In this document: positions 16,117 through 24,508 of the stretch, piece by piece
Position numbering within the stretch: the first letter of the stretch is position 1
Layout: every line of letters starts with the position of its first letter
From: Hyphomicrobiales bacterium
GTDB taxonomy: Bacteria; Pseudomonadota; Alphaproteobacteria; Rhizobiales; JAJFHC01
NCBI GenBank assembly: GCA_021775835.1
Contig: JAJFHC010000095.1
Span: 1 to 64,000 of the forward strand
Length of the DNA: 64,000 nucleotides
Direction: 5' to 3'
Position numbers and translations under genes: made by a program
Notes under the pieces: generated by a model
What the model was told of the DNA's origin: nothing
Databases searched by the model: none
The model's input: the letters and a program-made list of their open reading frames with translations, nothing else

Positions 16117-17223
16117 ATGGGTCCCTTCCCTCACGATGCGCCGATCGCTGAAATCACGGCGGAAAATCCGGCGGGTACCAACGGTTTTGCCTTTGTTGAG
16201 TTCGCTCATCCCGATCCAAATGAGCTGGAAGTCCTGTTCTCGACCATGGGCTTCTCGCCGGTGTGCCGTCACAAGAGCAAGGACGTAACAGTGTGGCGAC
16301 AGGGCGATGTGGACTACATCGTCACAGCAGAACCAGGCTCGTTCGCCGACCGGTTTCAGAAAGACCACGGGCCTTGCGCGCCGTCCATGGGGTGGCGTGT
16401 GGTTGATGCTCAGCATGCCTTCTGCCAGGCTCTCGAAAAGGGGGCCATGGCCTATGAGGGAGACGACAAGACGATTGACGCGCCGGCCATCCTGGGTATT
16501 GGCGGCAGTCTTCTCTATTTCGTCGAATTCAACGAAGAAGCCGCTTCGCCTTATGACGATGCCTTCGAGGCCGTGAAACAGGACAAGACCCGGACCGAGG
16601 ATGCCGGCCTCTATTACATCGACCATCTGACCCACAACGTTCAGCGCGGTAACATGGACAAATGGTTCACGTTCTACAGCAAGCTGTTCAACTTCAAGGA
16701 AATCCGTTTCTTCGACATTGAAGGAAAAATGAGCGGGCTGTTCTCGCGGGCGCTGACCAGTCCGTGCGGCAAGATCCGGATTCCGATCAACGAATCCGCC
16801 GATGAGGTCAGCCAAATCGAGGAATACCTGAAGGACTACAAGGGCGAAGGCATCCAGCATATCGCCTGTGGCTGCCGGGATATCTACGCAAGCGTCGAGG
16901 CTTTGAAGTTGCGCGGGTTGAACTTTATGCCGAAGCCCGGTGCAGCCTATTACGACCGTGTCGATGAACGGGTGCCAGGCCACGGCGAACCGGTCGAACG
17001 GCTTCAGGACAACGGTATTCTGATTGACGGTGAGGGGGTGATCGACGGCGGTCTGACGAAAGTTCTGCTTCAGATCTTTTCAAAGACCGTCGTTGGTCCC
17101 ATATTCTTCGAGTTCATCGAACGCAAGGGTGATGACGGATTCGGCGAAGGCAATTTCAAGGCCCTGTTCGAGTCCATAGAAGAAGACCAGATCCGCAGGG
17201 GCGTGCTTGAAGCAGCGGAGTAA
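16117..17223 (+). CDS. hppD: 4-hydroxyphenylpyruvate dioxygenase
   Basis: This 368-residue non-haem iron enzyme converts 4-hydroxyphenylpyruvate to homogentisate in tyrosine degradation. Two vicinal-oxygen-chelate domains are seen. The iron ligands are His in IDHLTHNV, His in GIQHIAC and Glu in IFFEFIERKG near the C-terminus. The start has an AAGGAGA ribosome site (16103-16109). A DOPA-dioxygenase-family gene follows after 36 bases. Homogentisate dioxygenase is not in this window. Confidence 0.96.
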   Translation: MGPFPHDAPIAEITAENPAGTNGFAFVEFAHPDPNELEVLFSTMGFSPVCRHKSKDVTVWRQGDVDYIVTAEPGSFADRFQKDHGPCAPSMGWRVVDAQHAFCQALEKGAMAYEGDDKTIDAPAILGIGGSLLYFVEFNEEAASPYDDAFEAVKQDKTRTEDAGLYYIDHLTHNVQRGNMDKWFTFYSKLFNFKEIRFFDIEGKMSGLFSRALTSPCGKIRIPINESADEVSQIEEYLKDYKGEGIQHIACGCRDIYASVEALKLRGLNFMPKPGAAYYDRVDERVPGHGEPVERLQDNGILIDGEGVIDGGLTKVLLQIFSKTVVGPIFFEFIERKGDDGFGEGNFKALFESIEEDQIRRGVLEAAE

Positions 17224-17259
17224 CCGCGAGCGGCGCCCGATACCTGAAAAGGACCGTAC

Positions 17260-17607
17260 ATGGGCGATAAGGCCGTCTCGACCATCGAGAGTTATCACGC
17301 GCACGTCTACTACGATGCAGCTTCCAAGGGCCGCGCTGAAAAACTGCGCGGCCTGCTGGAGGCTTCATTTCCTGAAGCAGACTTTGGCCGTTGGCACGAC
17401 CGCCCCGTGGGACCGCATCCCGACTGGAGCTATCAGGTTGGATTCGACGCTGAGCAGTTCGGCCGGATCGTTCCCTGGCTCGCGCTCAACCGGGACGGCC
17501 TGACCCTGTTTATCCACCCCAACACCGGGGATGACATCTCCGATCACCGTGACCATGCCATCTGGATGGGAGCGGTGCGCCCGCTGGAGCTGTCGATTTT
17601 CGAATGA
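17260..17607 (+). CDS. DOPA 4,5-dioxygenase family protein
   Basis: This 115-residue protein of the DOPA-dioxygenase family (PF08883) is the full length typical of the family. Conserved His residues are seen in SYHAHVYYD, GRWHDRPVGPHPDWSYQV, LFIHPNTGD and DHRDHAIWMG. Characterised members cleave catechols extradiol. Downstream of hppD it may handle a tyrosine-derived catechol, but most bacterial members are untested. Confidence 0.88.
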   Translation: MGDKAVSTIESYHAHVYYDAASKGRAEKLRGLLEASFPEADFGRWHDRPVGPHPDWSYQVGFDAEQFGRIVPWLALNRDGLTLFIHPNTGDDISDHRDHAIWMGAVRPLELSIFE

Positions 17608-17609
17608 CC

Positions 17610-17623
17610 TGAGGACGGCCTCA
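17610..17623. terminator. Small hairpin between convergent genes
   Basis: TGAGG-ACGG-CCTCA is a perfect 5-bp stem just after the dioxygenase-family stop and before the convergent caspase-like gene. It has no T-run, so the call is weak. Confidence 0.25.
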
Positions 17624-17647
17624 TCGCGAGAAACAACGTTTAGCCAA

Positions 17648-19483
17648 TCAACGATCCAGCGGTCTTGCAATGCGGAAACCGTGGTCATAACTCCGGGAAT
17701 CCACGTCCTTGTAGCGATAGGCCGAGCGAAGGAACCAGGGCTCGTCGTTCCAGGAACTGCCACGCAACACGTGTTTGGAGCAATCGCCAGTCACACGAGC
17801 AGAACCGTCGGTGGGAGCACCACGGTAGTTCGGGCTCCAGCAGTCTGCGGTCCACTCCATGACATTACCGTGCATGTCATGGAGGCCGAAGCGGTTGGCG
17901 TCGAAACTGCCAACCACGGTTGTCTTCTTCTTCCAGCCGCCTTTCTTGCTGCCATTATAGACGTAGCGACCGTCGAAATTGGCCTGTTTGGTCGAGATTC
18001 GTTTTCCAGTTGCAAAGGCTGTCGATGCCCCGGCACGGGCCGCGTACTCCCATTCGGCTTCCGACAACAGCCGGTATGGCTTGCCGGTCTTTTCCCCGAT
18101 CCATTTTAGGTAGGCGTTCGCGTCCGACCAGCCGATGCAGACTGCCGGATGGGTTCCGGTTTGGCGGAAACCTGGCTTCTTGTACGATCGGCCTGAACGA
18201 ATTTGCCATTTGCCCTGTGAGTAGATCCAGCACTTGTTGCCGGTTCGGTGTCCTGTTTCCTTGGCAAACACCGAGAACTGGTCAACCGTGATCTCGAACC
18301 GGCCGACGGCAAATGGTTGCGGTATTGTTACCTTGCGCTGCGGGCCTTCGCTCTTTTCCCGCTTTTTCTCAGCCTTGGGCGATCCCATGAGGAAAGACCC
18401 GGCCGGGATCACAACCATCTCCGGGCACTTGTCGCAATCTTTGAAAACCTCGCCTGGCCGGTAGGCCGGTTTCGTTGTGGGTTCGACAGTGTTTGGAAAG
18501 ACGCCAACAGCAACTTTAGTTTCCGGCGTTGCTGTTGCATCGGATTCGGAATTCCCGGCATTGAGTTTTGCCAATTTGAAACGGGCGAGACCCGCAAAGG
18601 TTCCGTCTGGAAACTCTTTGAGAAACTCCTCAAGGGGCCGAGCTTCACGGGCATCTTTGACGCTGTTCCAGAACACCACTTCCTTGTCTAGACGAGGGGC
18701 GGATTGCTGACTGGCCTTGGCCTCAGCGACAGGCTCCTTCAGAAAGATTTGCGTTCCCGGCAGCGAGCCGTATGTAAACGGCTCCTGCTCGCCTGCGGTT
18801 GCCTTGAGCACCGCATCGCGCACCTTCCGGAACATGAACTGTAGCTCAAGACCCGGCTGATCGAGGTGTTCCAGGAGAGCGGCCGTATAGGGGGAGTTTC
18901 GCCCGGTACCGTCCTTTGCGGTTGTGCCATCCTTGGCGGCGAAGCTGATTAGCGTGGCGCCGGACGGTTCGACGCGAGAAAGGCCGCGGGCAACGGAACG
19001 CGAGGCCGAGGTGACCTTCATTTTGGCCATGAACGGATTGTTGCGGCAAGCGTCAAGCAACACCATCCGGACGCCTTTCACGCCGTCGAGCGACGACAGT
19101 ACCGTGTCAAGGGAGACGGTCTCGAATCTGACCTTGCGGTCGGTGTTCAGTTTTGCGTCAACCGGAATCAGGTAATTCTGCTTGTCGATTCCGATGCCAT
19201 GGCCGGCATAGAAGATCACGGCCATGTCGGCGCCACTCGCCGTGTCGGAAAACTCGGCAAGAACATCCTGCATGGCGTGCCTGCCAAGATCGTTCTCGCG
19301 CCGGACCTTGAAATCCAGTCTTTCCAGCGCTTTTGCCATGTCGTCTGCATCGTTTTTCGGGTTTGAAAGCGAAGATACGTGCTTGTAGCTCGAATTGCCG
19401 ATCACCAGGGCAACGCGCTTTTGTGCGTGGACCGGGTCGAACCAGGCAGTGAGAAACAGAACTGTGAGGACAAGGCGTAGCAT
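17648..19483 (-). CDS. Secreted caspase-like protease with FGE-sulfatase (SUMF1) domain
   Basis: This is a 611-residue exported protein. After a signal peptide comes a caspase p20 domain (about residues 22-240) with the dyad His in IFYAGHGIGI and Cys in VLLDACRNNPF. A linker follows, then a formylglycine-generating-enzyme-like domain (about 350-611) with VVIPAGSFLMGSP and VLRGSSWNDEPWFLRSAYRY. The FGE part lacks the two catalytic cysteines, so it is probably a non-enzymatic binding fold. The ATG at 19483 is preferred because it begins the signal peptide; a TTG at 19513 adds ten residues. Such fusions recur in alphaproteobacteria without known function. Confidence 0.9.
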   Translation of the reverse strand: MLRLVLTVLFLTAWFDPVHAQKRVALVIGNSSYKHVSSLSNPKNDADDMAKALERLDFKVRRENDLGRHAMQDVLAEFSDTASGADMAVIFYAGHGIGIDKQNYLIPVDAKLNTDRKVRFETVSLDTVLSSLDGVKGVRMVLLDACRNNPFMAKMKVTSASRSVARGLSRVEPSGATLISFAAKDGTTAKDGTGRNSPYTAALLEHLDQPGLELQFMFRKVRDAVLKATAGEQEPFTYGSLPGTQIFLKEPVAEAKASQQSAPRLDKEVVFWNSVKDAREARPLEEFLKEFPDGTFAGLARFKLAKLNAGNSESDATATPETKVAVGVFPNTVEPTTKPAYRPGEVFKDCDKCPEMVVIPAGSFLMGSPKAEKKREKSEGPQRKVTIPQPFAVGRFEITVDQFSVFAKETGHRTGNKCWIYSQGKWQIRSGRSYKKPGFRQTGTHPAVCIGWSDANAYLKWIGEKTGKPYRLLSEAEWEYAARAGASTAFATGKRISTKQANFDGRYVYNGSKKGGWKKKTTVVGSFDANRFGLHDMHGNVMEWTADCWSPNYRGAPTDGSARVTGDCSKHVLRGSSWNDEPWFLRSAYRYKDVDSRSYDHGFRIARPLDR

Positions 19484-19648
19484 GATCAGCACTTTAGCCC
19501 ATTCAGGTTTCAACAGACTTAAGGTAATGCGTGAAATTCGATCTGCAACCGGCGGCGTTCCACGGCACCATCAATCCGGGTGCAGGATGGTGGGTTCGAC
19601 CCTTCGAACGCCGTTGCACCGCTCTTTGGCCTGTGTAACAAGCGATTG

Positions 19649-20500
19649 ATGCAAAAACTTGAGATCTTTCAATCCTTGTGGGCGATGGAGTTGCGACGGC
19701 CAGACGGGGTCGAACGCAGTTACGAGGAAGCCTTCGAACTGGTCGAGGCGGCGGGTTATCATGGCATGGCGTTCGATGCCGGTGTGTCGGACCCGGCGAT
19801 CGTCAAACGCGTGCGTCCGCTCTACGAGCGTCATAGTCTCGGATGTCTGATCACCGCCTTTCCCGAATCCATCGAGGATCTGCGCCCGGCGTTGCGCCTG
19901 GCCCGGGAGCTTGATGCCCGGTTCGTTAATGTGATCGGCCAGGTGATGCCGATTGCGGTCGACGACATGATCCCGGTAATCCAGGCCTGGATCGACATGG
20001 CCCGGGAGGAAGGGGTGACGATTACCTTCGAGACCCATCGCAACTGCATCACCAACGACCTGTTTTCAACTCTGCAACTGATCGATGCGATCCCCGAGAT
20101 GAGGCTTTGTGCAGACCTCTCTCACTATCTCATCGACCGCGAATTCTGGTATCCGATCACGCCGGAGGACCGGGCACTGATCCACCGCATTCTGGAACGT
20201 TCAGACTCGTTCCAGGGGAGAGTTGCTTCGCGAGAACAGATCCAGCTTCAGGTCGACTTTCCCCAACACCAGAAATGGTTCGATCTGTTTGCCGACTGGT
20301 GGGAGGAGGGGATTTCAATGTGGCGGGCACGATCTGAGGACGATGCCGTGTTGAATTTCCTGTGCGAACTGGGACCACCTGAATATGCCATGACGGATGC
20401 ACAAGGGTATGAGCTGTCCGACCGCTGGCAGGATGCGCTTGTCATCCGGAAACGAGTTGAAGCGATCTGGCAAAAGCTTGAGGCTGAAGGGCACAGGTAA
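19649..20500 (+). CDS. Sugar phosphate isomerase/epimerase-like TIM barrel protein
   Basis: This 283-residue protein of the xylose-isomerase-like TIM-barrel family shows the barrel features YEEAFELVEAAGYHGMAFD, FVNVIGQ, ITFETHRNC and RLCADLSHYL. The E-x-H and D-x-S-H residues suit metal binding. The ATG at 19649 begins the fold; an earlier frame start at 19580 is unsupported. It lies 72 bases upstream of a DegT-type aminotransferase, probably in one transcript. The substrate is unknown. Confidence 0.8.
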   Translation: MQKLEIFQSLWAMELRRPDGVERSYEEAFELVEAAGYHGMAFDAGVSDPAIVKRVRPLYERHSLGCLITAFPESIEDLRPALRLARELDARFVNVIGQVMPIAVDDMIPVIQAWIDMAREEGVTITFETHRNCITNDLFSTLQLIDAIPEMRLCADLSHYLIDREFWYPITPEDRALIHRILERSDSFQGRVASREQIQLQVDFPQHQKWFDLFADWWEEGISMWRARSEDDAVLNFLCELGPPEYAMTDAQGYELSDRWQDALVIRKRVEAIWQKLEAEGHR

Positions 20501-20572
20501 CCGCTTGCGTCGGGCCGGAAAAACCTGTTCAACCAAGACAGCGACACTCCCATACGAGGCTTGCGATTTGCG

Positions 20573-21790
20573 ATGTCCGATATTTTGATCCTGCCGAAAC
20601 TCGACGTTGATTTGTCTGACCCCGGACCCATTCCGGACGAGGCCATCGAAACGGCCGTGGAGATCATGCGTTCGGGCAGGCTTTTCCGGTACGGAGAGTA
20701 CGGTTCCACCGGCAATCATGCAGCCCTCATGGAAGAAGAGTTTGCGGCCTATGTCGGTGCGCGGTTTGCCGCCGGCGTCAACTCGGGCGGCAGCGCCATA
20801 TACCTTGGGTTAAAGACGTCCGGCGTCGAGCATGGCGATGAAATCCTGATGAACGCGTTCACGCTGGCGCCCGTTCCAGGTGCTGTTCATCACGCAGGCG
20901 CCAAGCCTGTCTTCGTGGAAATCAACGAGAACTACCACATCGACGTGGATGACCTTGCCCGCAAGGCGGCTGACTGCGGCGCTAAAGCCCTGCTCCTGTC
21001 CTACATGCGCGGCCATGTCCCCGACATGGACCGGGTCATGGCTGCGGCAGACAATCTTGGCCTGACGGTGGTGGAGGACTGTGCGCACACACTGGGCGCG
21101 GACTGGAACGGGACGCCGACGGGTCGGTTCGGCAAGGTGGCGGCCTTCAGTGCGCAAACCTTCAAGCACATCAATTCCGGAGAAGGCGGAATCCTGACGA
21201 CCGACGATGAGGACGTTGCCGCCAAAGCCATCCTCTATTCCGGTTCCTACATGCTCTATGCCCAGCATACGGCGCGGCCCTCACTCGATGTCTTCGAGCG
21301 TCACAAGTACAACATTCCCAACTGCAGCATGCGCATGACAGCCCTTGCAGCATCCCTAGTGCGCGCGCAATTGCCATTGGTCGAGAACCGCGCATCCCTT
21401 TGGAACGAGGCGTACAACGCAATTGTCGAACGGCTCAGAGGCATCAACGGGGTCCACGTTCCGGTCCGGGATCAGAAGGAAAACTACGTGGCGAGTTCAC
21501 TTCAGTTTTCCCTGCAGGGATTCGACAACCCTGTGATCGACCGGTTCATCGACCTTTGTGAAGGGGCGGGAGTCAATGTCAAATGGTTCGGACGGCTGGA
21601 GCCCCGGGGGTTCACCAGTTCCTACGCCGACTGGGGCTATGCCGGCGGCACCCAGGACCTGCCGGCCACCCGTAATGTGCTGCAGGGATTGTGCGACATG
21701 CGTCTGCCGCTCTCCCTGACCGCCGCCCAGTGCGATCTCGTGGCCGAGATCGTGGAAGGCGCCCTGGAAATGGCAAAGGCAGGGCGTTGA
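20573..21790 (+). CDS. DegT/DnrJ/EryC1/StrS-family PLP aminotransferase
   Basis: This is a 405-residue PLP enzyme. The Schiff-base lysine is in FSAQTFKHINSGEGG and the cofactor-stacking His is in VEDCAHTLGADWNGTPTGRFG. The N-terminal glycine/serine loop SGGSAIYLGL holds the phosphate. The family transaminates sugars, but some members work on small keto acids or amines. With an isomerase-like gene upstream and no surface-sugar genes around it, a catabolic amino-sugar or cyclitol role is possible. The product ends before a strong hairpin shared with the convergent ureohydrolase. Confidence 0.88.
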   Translation: MSDILILPKLDVDLSDPGPIPDEAIETAVEIMRSGRLFRYGEYGSTGNHAALMEEEFAAYVGARFAAGVNSGGSAIYLGLKTSGVEHGDEILMNAFTLAPVPGAVHHAGAKPVFVEINENYHIDVDDLARKAADCGAKALLLSYMRGHVPDMDRVMAAADNLGLTVVEDCAHTLGADWNGTPTGRFGKVAAFSAQTFKHINSGEGGILTTDDEDVAAKAILYSGSYMLYAQHTARPSLDVFERHKYNIPNCSMRMTALAASLVRAQLPLVENRASLWNEAYNAIVERLRGINGVHVPVRDQKENYVASSLQFSLQGFDNPVIDRFIDLCEGAGVNVKWFGRLEPRGFTSSYADWGYAGGTQDLPATRNVLQGLCDMRLPLSLTAAQCDLVAEIVEGALEMAKAGR

Positions 21791-21900
21791 TGAGCGGCGT
21801 CACACGCAATGCCTGCTGAAGTTCTGGAGATCCTTGCGTCAGTGCGCGAGGATGACAACATTTAGTAAAATCCTGTCTCTTCTTCCTACAACTCCCTGTC

Positions 21901-21923
21901 ATCATCGGGTTCGACCCGATGAT
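21901..21923. terminator. Strong hairpin between convergent genes
   Basis: ATCATCGGGT-TCG-ACCCGATGAT is a perfect 10-bp stem with a 3-base loop between the DegT aminotransferase and the convergent ureohydrolase. It lacks a T-run on either strand, so it may block read-through as a bidirectional hairpin or protect 3' ends. Confidence 0.55.
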
Positions 21924-21930
21924 CTCCCTA

Positions 21931-22941
21931 CTACCCGCCACGTTCCGTCTTCAGCCGGTCGGCGATCAGGGATATGATCTCGAACAATACCGACGTCGCC
22001 ACCATCGAGGTGATGTTGTTGGGCTGGTCCTTGGTCGGCATCAGGCAAACGACGTCGCCGCCGATGATGTTCTTGCCCCGTACGCACTGCAGCAGCTGGA
22101 TCGCCTGATTGATCGTGAAACCGTTGCAGCCCGGTTCCAGATTCGACACCGCCGGCGCGATGGTCGGATCGAGACAGTCCAGATCGAAGGTGATGTAGAG
22201 CGGGGCATCACCGATGCGCTCCTGAATGATTTCCATGCAGCGTTCGGGACCGGCTTCTTCGTACTGATCCATGGTGATTACCTTGTAGCCAAGGCGGTCG
22301 CTGGGCTCGAGCCAGTCAAGTGTTCTGGGGTTGCCGCGGATGCCGATCTGCACGCTCTTGTGCGGATCGACCTGGCCCTGTCGGACAAGATAGCTACCCC
22401 AGTGAGCGGCCGATTTCTTGGCACCCAGGAAGTGTTCGAGATTGTCGAACGTGTCGGTATGGGCATCGAGATGAAGCAGGGCCGCCGGTTGCCCGCCGGT
22501 GAGTTTGGAATTGGGCCCGCCGACAGCCTGCAGGATACCACCGGTAATGGAGTGATCGCCGCCGATCGAAACCGGTCTGGCGCCGGCCGCCTGAACCTTG
22601 TCGAAAAAGGCGGTCATGCGTTCGATGCACTTTTCATTGTCGTTGCCTTCGGGAAACGGTACGTCGCCCAGGTCATGGATCCGGCAACTGTCCCAGGGCG
22701 AAAACCCGAACTTCATGTGGACCCGGCGTTGGAGTGCCGACATGTGGCGCACGGCTCTGGGGCCCAAGTGCTGATCACGCTCGGTGGTGCCGTTGCCGGT
22801 GCTGTGCGGCACACCAACCAGGGCTATATCGCAGTTGGCCGGATCGGTGTCGTGCCCACAACGGAACAATGTGGGGATTCCAAACCAGTATAGGCCGCGC
22901 GACATGATATCGAGATCGGGGTCGGTGTTTTGTTGTGACAT
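21931..22941 (-). CDS. speB: Agmatinase/ureohydrolase family protein
   Basis: This 336-residue manganese ureohydrolase has textbook motifs: SIGGDHSITGG, LHLDAHTDTFDN and FDLDCLDPTIAPAVS. All six metal ligands are in place. It is the second ureohydrolase in the window and clearly distinct from the one at 13767. Agmatine is the default substrate for the family. The neighbours (MmgE/PrpD, MttB-like, DegT) give no firm alternative, so guanidinobutyrate or another guanidine is possible. Confidence 0.87.
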   Translation of the reverse strand: MSQQNTDPDLDIMSRGLYWFGIPTLFRCGHDTDPANCDIALVGVPHSTGNGTTERDQHLGPRAVRHMSALQRRVHMKFGFSPWDSCRIHDLGDVPFPEGNDNEKCIERMTAFFDKVQAAGARPVSIGGDHSITGGILQAVGGPNSKLTGGQPAALLHLDAHTDTFDNLEHFLGAKKSAAHWGSYLVRQGQVDPHKSVQIGIRGNPRTLDWLEPSDRLGYKVITMDQYEEAGPERCMEIIQERIGDAPLYITFDLDCLDPTIAPAVSNLEPGCNGFTINQAIQLLQCVRGKNIIGGDVVCLMPTKDQPNNITSMVATSVLFEIISLIADRLKTERGG

Positions 22942-23060
22942 GGTTGCGTCCTTTCAAGATATTTTTGTACACAGTGGCGGCCTGGTTCGGCCAGAAGCGT
23001 CTGATCCGGTATAGGCTTGTGCGTTGAACGGGACAACAAAATTCAAGGCGTTGCAGTATC

Positions 23061-24467
23061 ATGTCAAACAACGACGAAAATGCCCGCCCGGCGATCCTGC
23101 GCGGTCTCGCCCGCTGGGCTGCGGATGCCCGCCTCGAAACTCTTCCAGGGCCCGTGAAACAGGTGGCGATACGCTGCCTGATTGACACAATTGCCGTGAT
23201 CTATGCAGGCTCGGGCGAACCTATGGTCGCGCGAATTCGCGATGATGCCGGCCTCGACGACAGCAGTCGTCTGATGTCGACCTGCATCGGGACCGACAGG
23301 CGTGCCGGGGCGGCGCACGCCGCGTTAGTCAACGCTGCCGCCGGGCACGTGCTTGATTTCGACGATGCCTGTTATGCCGGCATTGTCCATGGTTCCGTGG
23401 TGTTTCTGCCGGCTATTCTGGCGGTGGCCCAGGACAATGGAAACTCCGGTAAGGAAGTCCTGGAAGCCTTTGTGGTCGCCAGCGAAGTAGCCTATGCGCT
23501 GGGCGATTGTGTCGGCGACAGACTGTTCATGGCTGGCCGTTTTGCGACCGGCACATTCGGCCAGATCGGGGCCGCTGCCGGTGTGGCGAAACTGCTGGGG
23601 GACGACGAAAACCAGATCGCGCGGACGATTGCCATTGCCGCATCCCAGCCCGTCGGGTTACGCGTCAACAACGGGACCGATCTCAAACCTCTGATGGTGG
23701 GCCGGGCGGCGAAGCTTGCCGTGGAGTCGGGCTGGCTTGGACAGGCGGGGCACACCTATCCTGAGACCTTTTTTGAAGACGAAACCGGTTTCTTCCACCA
23801 ATTCGCCAATGTGAATCCCGACCTCAGCCAGGCTTTGACGATCGGACAGAGATACCGGCTTCTCGATCCGGGGATCGGCGTGAAACGCTTCCCGGCCTGT
23901 ACGGCAATCCATCCCGCAGTGGAGGCTCTGGAAGGGATACTGGAACACGAAACGATCGCCATTGACGAGATTGCTGCGATCGACCTGGAAGTAGCGGAAC
24001 TGGTGACGGCATCGCTGCCTTACGATGCGCCAGAAATCGTTACCCAGGCCCGTTTCAGCCTGCCTTTTGCGATTGCCTGCCGTCTGATAATGGGGGGTAT
24101 CCGACCGGAGCACCTGTCGCGAGAAGCTCTTCATGATCCTGCCGTGCGCGCCCTGATGAAGAAGGTTTCACACAGGACCGGGGATATTGCCGACAAGAAC
24201 AACCTGGAGACAGTGGAGTCCGCGCGCCTGAGGGTGACGATGTCCGATGGGCGTGTCTTAAAAGGGCGATGCGATGTCCCGAAGGGAGCGCCTGGCCGGC
24301 CCCTCAGTGACGATGAACTAAGGCAGAAGTTTCGCGATTGCGTTGCGCCGAAGGTAGGCGACAGAAATGCAGACGTTCTGCTTGCGCGCATTCATTCGAT
24401 TGAGGGCCTCGACGATGTGTCGGGTTTGTTTGTTTTTGATGAAATGAAATCATCCTTGCCTGGGTAA
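23061..24467 (+). CDS. MmgE/PrpD family protein
   Basis: This 468-residue protein of the MmgE/PrpD fold includes 2-methylcitrate dehydratase, cis-aconitate decarboxylase and many uncharacterised relatives. Family features seen are GHVLDFDDACYAGIVHGSVV, FATGTFGQIGAAAG and the C-terminal RLRVTMSDGRVLKG. No methylcitrate-cycle genes lie nearby, so a PrpD role is unlikely. A lyase or isomerase for another small acid is the cautious reading. It converges on the MttB-like gene. Confidence 0.88.
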   Translation: MSNNDENARPAILRGLARWAADARLETLPGPVKQVAIRCLIDTIAVIYAGSGEPMVARIRDDAGLDDSSRLMSTCIGTDRRAGAAHAALVNAAAGHVLDFDDACYAGIVHGSVVFLPAILAVAQDNGNSGKEVLEAFVVASEVAYALGDCVGDRLFMAGRFATGTFGQIGAAAGVAKLLGDDENQIARTIAIAASQPVGLRVNNGTDLKPLMVGRAAKLAVESGWLGQAGHTYPETFFEDETGFFHQFANVNPDLSQALTIGQRYRLLDPGIGVKRFPACTAIHPAVEALEGILEHETIAIDEIAAIDLEVAELVTASLPYDAPEIVTQARFSLPFAIACRLIMGGIRPEHLSREALHDPAVRALMKKVSHRTGDIADKNNLETVESARLRVTMSDGRVLKGRCDVPKGAPGRPLSDDELRQKFRDCVAPKVGDRNADVLLARIHSIEGLDDVSGLFVFDEMKSSLPG

Positions 24468-24508
24468 TACCAGCGGTGCCTGCCGAGGATCAGGATGGAG
24501 TTGGACAA

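Noticed and set aside
21919..22893. Plus-strand open frame of 324 codons
   Set aside because: Antisense to the ureohydrolase with textbook metal motifs.
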